Assembly: GCA_029213265.1 (NCBI GenBank)
Contig: JARGNG010000041.1
Span: 1 to 37,986 of the forward strand
Reading direction: 5' to 3'
Source: Verrucomicrobiales bacterium
GTDB taxonomy: Bacteria > Verrucomicrobiota > Verrucomicrobiia > Verrucomicrobiales > DEV007
Length of the DNA stretch: 37,986 nucleotides
A model generated the notes under the pieces. It searched no databases. It saw only the letters and a list, made by a program, of their open reading frames with translations, and was not told where the DNA came from. Every line of letters begins with the position of its first letter. Within the stretch, counting starts at the first letter, position 1. Shown here piece by piece: positions 32,181 through 37,986 of the stretch. The translations under genes and the position numbers were made by a program.

Positions 32181-33011
32181 ATGAAGCGCTTTTTCACGCT
32201 CCTGATGCCGGTTCTGGCTTCCGGATTTCTGACTTCCTGTCAGGTTCCTTCCTCTGTGTCCCGTGATGCAGGCCCGGTTTTAAACGATTCGTCGATGACG
32301 GCTTCGATTCGGATTCCGGTCGGTCTGAAAGCGCCGACCTGGGATTCGCTGAAGCCCAAGTCAGACATCCCCGGGTGGGATCGCAAGATCGATCATACCT
32401 ACTTCAGCATTCAGACGAGCCAGAAAGTGATCGCGATAACCTTTGATGACGGCCCGCACGGAGTGAACACCCCCCGTCTTCTCGACATGCTGAAGAAGCG
32501 GGACATTAAAGCGACGTTTTACGTGGTCGGTAACATGGTGAAAAACAGCTACGGCCCCGGCTTGCTTCGTCGCATGGTCGCGGAAGGCCACGAAATCGGG
32601 AATCACACCGTGACTCATGGTACATTGTCAAAAATGTCGGAAGACGGCTTGCGCAAAGAATTGCGGGAAGCCCACAATATGATTGCTGAAGTGACCGGGG
32701 TGGAACCTCGTTCGATGCGTCCGCCCGGTGGAGCGATCAAAAACGAGCAGAAAAAGCTGATGTTGAAAGAATTCGGCTACCCGACCATTCTCTGGTCGGT
32801 GGATCCCGAAGACTGGAAGCGGCCCGGAGCGTCGGTCGTGACGAGTCGATTGTTGAATGGTGCCGCGCCCGGGGGAATCCTCCTCGTTCACGATCTTCAT
32901 GCGCCCACGGTCGATGCGATGCCTGCCACACTGGACGGTCTTCTCGCGAAGGGATACAAGTTCGTGACAGTCACCGAACTCATCAATATGGATGAGAGTG
33001 GGAGTGAGTAA
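32181..33011 (+). CDS. Polysaccharide deacetylase (NodB domain) lipoprotein
   Basis: The 276-residue protein has the lipobox FLTSC with C20. The NodB domain occupies about 82-270. Motif 1 is TFDDGPH with D89 and D90, and motif 2 is HTVTH with the metal ligands H142 and H146. Motif 3 is RPPGG, motif 4 is WSVDPEDWKRPG and motif 5 is LVHDLHAPT. All catalytic residues are present, so it should be an active metal-dependent deacetylase, acting on N-acetyl groups of peptidoglycan or a surface glycan. It pairs with the L,D-transpeptidase gene upstream. An imperfect hairpin follows at 33013. Confidence 0.93.
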   Translation: MKRFFTLLMPVLASGFLTSCQVPSSVSRDAGPVLNDSSMTASIRIPVGLKAPTWDSLKPKSDIPGWDRKIDHTYFSIQTSQKVIAITFDDGPHGVNTPRLLDMLKKRDIKATFYVVGNMVKNSYGPGLLRRMVAEGHEIGNHTVTHGTLSKMSEDGLRKELREAHNMIAEVTGVEPRSMRPPGGAIKNEQKKLMLKEFGYPTILWSVDPEDWKRPGASVVTSRLLNGAAPGGILLVHDLHAPTVDAMPATLDGLLAKGYKFVTVTELINMDESGSE

Positions 33012-33012
33012 G

Positions 33013-33045
33013 CCCGCTTTGTGGTGATTGAAATCGCAAAGTGGG
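33013..33045 (+). terminator. Probable hairpin terminator after the deacetylase gene
   Basis: CCCGCTTTG (33013-33021) pairs with CAAAGTGGG (33037-33045, one G-T pair), and GATT/AATC (33026-33029 / 33032-33035) extends the stem inside. It begins just after the stop codon. The 3' side has an A-rich tract and no T-run, so it may be Rho-dependent or a transcript-stabilising hairpin. Confidence 0.5.
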
Positions 33046-33137
33046 AAACCGGCTCCCTGCAAAAGGGAAAAAAAAGGTTTGTCGTACCGAAATTTCTCTG
33101 TAGCGTCAGATTCTGAGAACCCCACTTATTCGGTTTC

Positions 33138-33701
33138 ATGAAAGGTCTTTCTGTATTTTTTGCCGCCACGTTTTTCCTTGGCACCCTTGCGCAAGCAGGA
33201 TGGGGCTGGGACAAGCAAAGGTTTCACAGCGCGAAGTCTCCTCAAGTTGAGCAGCGTGTCACGAGCCCGAGCTACTGTTTTGATGCCGGTTGGGAGTTCA
33301 GTGGATATCTTTCCGGATACTGGCCCGAAGACAATCGCCGCTCGAACGAACTCGGTGGTGGTGTCGCTCTCTCCTACTTTCTCGGTCACAACTTCGGTTT
33401 CGAAGCAGCCTACGCTCTTCACGGCGGTGCCAACTCAGAGCAGATTGGAAAATTCAACGCGGTGTATCGCTTTCCTCTCGGCGGTGAGTGCTGCAGCACG
33501 ATTGCTCCCTATGTTTTCGGTGGTCCCGGTGTGATTTCCTCCGGATCTTCGGAAATGCTCTGGAACGTCGGTGGCGGTCTTGATTTTCGTCTCGAGTCCT
33601 GGGGCTGTATCGGAATGTTTGCTGACTTTTCCTACAACTGGGTCGACCAGGGGCTTCCTGATTTCACTCAGTTCCGCGCAGGATTCAAAGTTCCTTTCTA
33701 G
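33138..33701 (+). CDS. Outer-membrane beta-barrel-like protein
   Basis: The 187-residue protein has a signal peptide ending near LAQAGWG. After a short polar stretch come alternating beta strands: DAGWEFSGYLSGYWPED, GGGVALSYFLGHNFGFEAAYALHG, IAPYVFGGPGVIS, MLWNVGGGLDFRL and FADFSYNWVDQG, ending in the C-terminal aromatic FKVPF. The size suggests an eight-stranded OmpA/OmpW-like barrel. Five cysteines are present (SYCFD, ECCST, WGCIG among others), unusual for such a barrel, so disulphides may stabilise it. No specific function can be given. Confidence 0.8.
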   Translation: MKGLSVFFAATFFLGTLAQAGWGWDKQRFHSAKSPQVEQRVTSPSYCFDAGWEFSGYLSGYWPEDNRRSNELGGGVALSYFLGHNFGFEAAYALHGGANSEQIGKFNAVYRFPLGGECCSTIAPYVFGGPGVISSGSSEMLWNVGGGLDFRLESWGCIGMFADFSYNWVDQGLPDFTQFRAGFKVPF

Positions 33702-33741
33702 GATTTGATTTCCAGAACAGGCAGAGCTGCCTGTGCGATAT

Positions 33742-33774
33742 CCCGGCGCTTACCATATACGCGCCGGGTTTTTT
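33742..33774 (+). terminator. Rho-independent terminator after the barrel gene
   Basis: CCCGGCGC (33742-33749) pairs perfectly with GCGCCGGG (33761-33768) and is followed by TTTTTT. A second inverted repeat lies just upstream (ACAGGCAG at 33717-33724 with CTGCCTGT at 33727-33734). Both lie between the barrel gene and the ATG of the large cytochrome gene at 33813. Confidence 0.9.
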
Positions 33775-33812
33775 GTGTTCTCCTTTCCCGGTTGAGTGGC
33801 AGGATATCGACG

Positions 33813-36800
33813 ATGAAAGTTTCGTTTCCTTCTCTCCTCGTGGTCTGTGCGATCGGCTTTTCGCCTTGGGTTCCTTCCGCGTTGTCGCAGGATACAGATG
33901 TGGCAGGGAATGATCAGGTTGCCGATATCATCAAAAACTACGGGGGACGCGGAACGCTTTCCGATGGTTCCGACCCAACCCCTCCGGAGGAGGCGCTGAA
34001 AGGGTTTCGCGTCCGTGAAGGATTTGAAATTGAGCTGGTTGCGAGTGAGCCGGTGATTGGACAGCCGCTTCACATCAGCTGGGATGCCAAGGGGCGAATG
34101 TGGGTGACGCAGTACCTGCAGTACCAGTTTCCCGCCGGTTTGAAGATCGTCGAGTACGACGATCACCTTCGCGCTCAGTTCGACAAGATGCCCGAGCCTC
34201 CTCCTCACGGTACGAAGGGAGCTGATAAGATCACCGTGTTTGAGGATACGACCGGCGATGGCGTCTACGACAGTCATCGGGACGTCATTACCGGCCTGAA
34301 TATCGCCACTTCTGTTGTCACCGGTGCTGGAGGGATCTGGGTAACGAATCCGCCGTATCTTCTTTTCTATCCGGATGCGGACGGGGATGCCAACCCCGAC
34401 AGCGATCCCGAAGTGGTCTTGTCAGGATTTGGAATGGAGGATACGCACTCCGTGATGAACAGTTTGAAGTGGGGGCCGGATGGCTGGCTCTACGGAGTCA
34501 ACGGTTCAACCACGACCGGTTCGGTCACGGACCCTGCCACGGGAAACACGGTCGAATGGCAGGGGCAGATGGTGTGGCGCTATCATCCGACAACAACGAA
34601 ATTTGAAATTTACGCGGAAGGCGGAGGAAACACCTTTTCTCTGGAGATCGATTCGGCGGGGCGTGTCTTTTCAGGAACGAACAACGGGAACACCCGCGGC
34701 ATGTACTACCCCCACGGAAGTTACGGGAGGAAATCCTGGGGCAAGCACGGGCCGCTTACAAATCCCTATGCCTTCGGTTTCTTTGAACACATGAAGCATG
34801 AGGGCGACGACCGGCGCTTCGCTCAGACCTTTTGTATCTACGAGGGGGGCTTGTTCCCTGAGGAATGGAACGGAAAAATCATCGCGGGAAATTCCCTGCA
34901 CAACGTGGTTTGGGTGAGTGAATTGCTTCCGGATGGCACGACTTTCCGAACGGTCGATGAAGAGCCGCTCGTCGAAAGCGATGACCGCTGGTTCCGTCCG
35001 GTCTTCACCGGAGTCGGTCCGGATGGCTGCGTCTACATTGCGGACTGGTATGACACGAGATTGAGCCATGTGCGTCCGGTGGATGACTGGCACAAGGACA
35101 GCGGACGGATTTACCGGGTCAAGCCGAAGGGGACGAGCCCGAAACTGCCGGAGAAAGATCTCAGCAAGGAGAGCGCAACCGACTTGATCGAAACCTTTAC
35201 CGACCACCCTAACTGGGTCCGGCGCAAGCGGGCGGTGCTCGAATATGCGTGGCAGGATCGCTACGACGGCGACTGGGCCGGAGGGATGTTGGGGCTGGTG
35301 GAGGAACAGCAATCGCACGAGGCTCTGTTCGTCCTCGGCTTGGGAGAGGCGTTGCCCGGAACGCTTTCGTCCGTTTTGAGTTCGACTGACCCGACGATTC
35401 AAGCAGCCGGGATTCGACTTCTCGGAAACCGCTCCGATCAGCCGTGGAGCGACGACAATGTAGCAATGATCGCAAACCTGGCGGCAGAGGACCCGTCGGC
35501 CGCCGTGATCGCCGAAATTGCTTCCACGGCGAAGCAGATGCCACCTGAGAAAGCGGTTCCGATTCTCACTGCCCTGCTGACCCGGGGTGATCTTGCGGAG
35601 GATCCGCACATTCCGCTCCTGATCTGGTGGGCGGTGGAGGCCCATGCGGAAGAGGGGCGCGAAGGAATTCTCGTCCTGGCCGCCGATTCCGAAACCTGGA
35701 AGTCCCAACTCTTCCGAGAGGTGATCGCCGAACGCTTGTCGCGCCGCTATTGCATGGCCGGGGGCGAGGACAACTATCTCTCCGCCGCGAGGCTGTTGCA
35801 GACGGCTCCCGACCCCGATGCTCAAAAGCGGCTCATGACCGGGCTTCAGCTCGCATTCCAGGGCGCGACGATTCCGGACCTGCCTGCTGCGCTCACGAAA
35901 GAGATGGATGCCTATGCCGCCAACTCAGAGGGCAGTGGTCTTTCTCTTGCGATCCAGCGGGGCGATAAAGAGGCGTTGAAGAATGCGCTCAGTGTGGTGG
36001 CGAGCAGTGCATCGGATCCGGTGGAGCGTCTCGAGCTGGCGCGGCTTTTTGGAGAGGTCAACGATCCGGTTGTGGTCCCGACCTTGTTGAAGCTGCTCGC
36101 TCTGGATCAGGAGAGCGCGTTGAAGCGGGTCGCCCTGCAGTCGCTGGCGAACTACGATGATCCCGGCATTCCAACGACCATTCTGGCCCGGCACGGGCGG
36201 ACCCTTCCCGCGGAGCACGATGTTCGGTCTACGGCGCACCGCGTTCTCGCAGGACGGGTGGAATGGGCCAAGCAGTTCCTTGCCAAGGTCGACCTGGCGC
36301 ACATCAAGGCGCGAAACGTTTCCACCGACGTGGTGCAATTGCTTGCCCAGCACAAGGATCCGGAGATCGATTCTGCGGTTCACAAGCATTGGCCCGGTTC
36401 CGTCGCGGCCAGCTCGGAGGAAAACCAAAAGGAAATCGCCCGGATCAAAGCGATTGTTTCGACCGGGGAAGGGGATGCCGAAGCCGGGAAGGTGCATTTC
36501 GCAACGCGATGTGCGAGTTGTCACCAGCTCTTCGGCGAGGGGATGAACATCGGTCCCGATCTGACCCCGTATGAAAGGGGAAATCTCGATTTCTGGATTC
36601 CGGGGATCGTCGATCCCAGTCTGGAACTGCGCGAGGGATTCCTGCAGTATGTCGCGACGATGAAAGATGAGCGCATTGTCATCGGCATGTTGAAAGAGCA
36701 GTCACCCCAGACCGTTACCCTGCAGGACCTCGCCGGTCAGCGGTCGATCCTGAACCGGAGCGAAGTGAAGAGTCTCGAAGCATCACCCGTATCGCTGATG

Positions 36801-36869
36801 CCGCCGGCCTTGTTGACCGGATTGAGCGATGAAGAGCTTCGGGATTTGTTCGCCTATCTCCGGAAGTAG
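33813..36869 (+). CDS. PVC-type membrane-bound dehydrogenase with HEAT-like repeats and C-terminal cytochrome c
   Basis: From the ATG at 33813, which has AGGA 9 bases upstream, the protein has 1018 residues and begins with a clean signal peptide (MKVSFPSLLVVCAIGF to ALSQ). The earlier frame opening at 33705 crosses the terminator and is rejected. The first half is the PVC putative membrane-bound dehydrogenase propeller, starting with GFRVREGFEIELVASEP, with Asp-rich loops such as DADGDANPDSDPE. A helical HEAT-like section occupies roughly 480-850. The C-terminal domain is a cytochrome c-like module with heme motif CASCH at 900-904 and the FAYLRK end. Members are believed to oxidise sugars or other substrates in the periplasm, but substrates are unproven. 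No partner gene is adjacent here. Confidence 0.92.
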   Translation: MKVSFPSLLVVCAIGFSPWVPSALSQDTDVAGNDQVADIIKNYGGRGTLSDGSDPTPPEEALKGFRVREGFEIELVASEPVIGQPLHISWDAKGRMWVTQYLQYQFPAGLKIVEYDDHLRAQFDKMPEPPPHGTKGADKITVFEDTTGDGVYDSHRDVITGLNIATSVVTGAGGIWVTNPPYLLFYPDADGDANPDSDPEVVLSGFGMEDTHSVMNSLKWGPDGWLYGVNGSTTTGSVTDPATGNTVEWQGQMVWRYHPTTTKFEIYAEGGGNTFSLEIDSAGRVFSGTNNGNTRGMYYPHGSYGRKSWGKHGPLTNPYAFGFFEHMKHEGDDRRFAQTFCIYEGGLFPEEWNGKIIAGNSLHNVVWVSELLPDGTTFRTVDEEPLVESDDRWFRPVFTGVGPDGCVYIADWYDTRLSHVRPVDDWHKDSGRIYRVKPKGTSPKLPEKDLSKESATDLIETFTDHPNWVRRKRAVLEYAWQDRYDGDWAGGMLGLVEEQQSHEALFVLGLGEALPGTLSSVLSSTDPTIQAAGIRLLGNRSDQPWSDDNVAMIANLAAEDPSAAVIAEIASTAKQMPPEKAVPILTALLTRGDLAEDPHIPLLIWWAVEAHAEEGREGILVLAADSETWKSQLFREVIAERLSRRYCMAGGEDNYLSAARLLQTAPDPDAQKRLMTGLQLAFQGATIPDLPAALTKEMDAYAANSEGSGLSLAIQRGDKEALKNALSVVASSASDPVERLELARLFGEVNDPVVVPTLLKLLALDQESALKRVALQSLANYDDPGIPTTILARHGRTLPAEHDVRSTAHRVLAGRVEWAKQFLAKVDLAHIKARNVSTDVVQLLAQHKDPEIDSAVHKHWPGSVAASSEENQKEIARIKAIVSTGEGDAEAGKVHFATRCASCHQLFGEGMNIGPDLTPYERGNLDFWIPGIVDPSLELREGFLQYVATMKDERIVIGMLKEQSPQTVTLQDLAGQRSILNRSEVKSLEASPVSLMPPALLTGLSDEELRDLFAYLRK

Positions 36870-36879
36870 TTGGGAGGGG

Positions 36880-36904
36880 GCATCTCCAAGTTGCCTGGAG
36901 GTGC
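36880..36904. terminator. Bidirectional hairpin between convergent genes
   Basis: GCATCTCCA (36880-36888) pairs with TGGAGGTGC (36896-36904, one G-T pair) in the 44-base gap between the convergent cytochrome and acyltransferase genes. There is no T-run on the plus side. A shared terminator is the natural reading of its position. Confidence 0.6.
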
Positions 36905-36913
36905 TCGAAAATC

Positions 36914-37986
36914 CTATTCCGTCGCCTCTTCCAACAAGCTTCTGCCTACAGTGTCGTTCGTTCGATTGATCTCATCGATTCCGGTCTGCACGGCCGTCTC
37001 CATGGCTGTGGTGAGGCTCGTTACGGAAGCTCGCAGATTTCCATCCGCGGATGCCAGCACCCCGGCGACGTCGATGGGAGAGCCGAGTTTCGCAACGACT
37101 CGCCTCGGGCCGGTTCTCGGCATCGCTTTGGAATAGTAGTCTTCGGCAATCCGTTCCACGGTTTCATCATAACGATCGATCGTCGGATGCTCGTTGAGGT
37201 AGGGTTGAACGTAGTGGAAAATCCGGAATGCGAGAATCGCCTTGTCCGCAAGCGCATCGATGGCGTCGTCATCCTGTTCTCTGGACTCATCGATTCGAAT
37301 CTGATGAATCTTTGATCGTGCCGTTCGGATGCGATCCACGAGCGATAGTCCCTCTTTGGGCGATAGCTCCAGCGCTTTCTCTACGTCCGCGACGAGTTGG
37401 GAGGCAAAGGTTTCCAGCGTTTCAAAAATGGAATCAGAGTCGATCGAAATTTGATCTGCGTATCCGTGAGATTGGAGGAAATCGGATACCAGGTGAGCTC
37501 CCAGTCCCATCACTGCCGGAATGGGGTCCCGGGAGTCATACTTGTGGCCACTGTCGCGTCCGAGCGTTCGAAGTCGTTCTGTTACGGTATCTCGCGGAGT
37601 CGTTAAATGGCTGTATTTCAGACTGATCGGGATGATTTTTACGTGCATGTCCGTTAATGCCTTTTGCGCCTTCAGTGCGATAAAGGCCGTGCCATCGAGA
37701 AACGGGGTCACCCGATCGTTGGTCAGGTAGACGTTGCCCTCCGGGAAAATGTTGAGCGCGTAGTCTCCCTTCGTGATGGTTTCGATCGCCGTGGCCATTG
37801 CTTTGCGGTCGCTGCCCTCCCGATCGATCGAAAAATTTCCGAGACGTTGCATGCACCAGGCGGCGGATGGGCTTCGGAGAAAAACATCGTAGGCCGCCAT
37901 GAAGCAGGAGGGAATGCCCAGCTGCCGATGGACTTCCGTCACCACCTGCGGATCCGAATGGGTCGGGTGATTGATGACAAAGACGA
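36914..37986 (-). CDS. PlsC-type acyltransferase, 5'-truncated by window edge
   Basis: The frame runs off the right edge. Upstream of the GTG at 37945 it still encodes VFVINHPTHSDPQV, which contains the NHx4D-type catalytic motif I of glycerophosphate acyltransferases, so the true start is beyond the window. Motif III appears as FPEGN within ALNIFPEGNVYLTND. The remaining roughly 250 residues are helical and charged and extend beyond a typical 1-acylglycerol-3-phosphate acyltransferase. The enzyme probably makes phospholipid or another acylated lipid at the inner membrane. The substrate cannot be told from this fragment. Confidence 0.87.
   Translation of the reverse strand, partial: VFVINHPTHSDPQVVTEVHRQLGIPSCFMAAYDVFLRSPSAAWCMQRLGNFSIDREGSDRKAMATAIETITKGDYALNIFPEGNVYLTNDRVTPFLDGTAFIALKAQKALTDMHVKIIPISLKYSHLTTPRDTVTERLRTLGRDSGHKYDSRDPIPAVMGLGAHLVSDFLQSHGYADQISIDSDSIFETLETFASQLVADVEKALELSPKEGLSLVDRIRTARSKIHQIRIDESREQDDDAIDALADKAILAFRIFHYVQPYLNEHPTIDRYDETVERIAEDYYSKAMPRTGPRRVVAKLGSPIDVAGVLASADGNLRASVTSLTTAMETAVQTGIDEINRTNDTVGRSLLEEATE

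Noticed and set aside
33705..33812. An upstream extension of the large cytochrome gene
   Set aside because: The extension crosses a perfect terminator hairpin and lacks a signal peptide, while the ATG at 33813 is preceded by AGGA and starts a clean signal peptide.
1..37986. Search for CRISPR arrays, insertion sequences, rRNA genes and phage genes
   Set aside because: No regularly spaced repeats, transposase or integrase motifs, rRNA segments or phage structural genes were seen on reading both strands.

Overview
The window comes from a PVC-superphylum bacterium, most likely a member of Verrucomicrobiota and less likely Planctomycetota. The call rests on content: two DUF1592-family planctomycete-type cytochrome proteins, two DUF1552 (HXXSHH) proteins, a PVC-type membrane-bound dehydrogenase with a C-terminal CxxCH, a PQQ-like propeller of the WRGPDRNG type, and the remnant of a Rhodopirellula/Verrucomicrobium-type ECF sigma factor. 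The DNA is GC-rich and gene-dense, with few strong ribosome-binding sites.

Positions 1-8864 hold a Gfo/Idh/MocA oxidoreductase that enters from the left edge, a divergent nucleotidyltransferase-like gene, a 3' fragment of a penicillin-binding protein 2 gene, and a minus-strand pair (DUF1552 then DUF1592). They end with a ZIP metal permease that carries two cyclic-nucleotide-binding-type domains in its central loop. Positions 9120-11915 carry a short GH84 beta-N-acetylglucosaminidase and a CPA2 antiporter with a TrkA-N domain. Positions 11970-19495 form one minus-strand block read as DUF1592, DUF1552, PQQ propeller, zinc metalloprotease with an NPCBM domain, and finally a decayed ECF sigma factor.

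Positions 19718-21420 hold a small cysteine-pair protein and a His/Met-rich outer-membrane protein, probably a copper or other metal module, with a structured region between them and a good terminator after them. A Phd/VapC toxin-antitoxin pair follows.

Positions 22246-28458 are the best-organised system in the window. A TroA-like lipoprotein, an ATPase, a permease fused to a DtxR-like C-terminus, a second permease and a di-heme oxidoreductase form a tightly overlapping minus-strand operon. It is divergent from an MntR-like regulator, and a perfect 9-4-9 palindrome lies between them. The layout suggests metal-controlled manganese (or zinc) uptake coupled to a periplasmic di-heme enzyme.

Positions 28459-29117 are debris: a glycosyltransferase C-terminal fragment and a ketosynthase N-terminal fragment lying beside an AT-rich stretch and a tRNA-Ser(GGA), probably the scar of an island. 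The rest is mostly envelope genes: a small lipoprotein, a periplasmic coiled-coil protein, an L,D-transpeptidase, a polysaccharide deacetylase lipoprotein, an outer-membrane barrel, the large PVC dehydrogenase/cytochrome, and a PlsC-type acyltransferase that runs off the right edge.

All calls come from reading the sequence and from memory of protein families; no database search was run.
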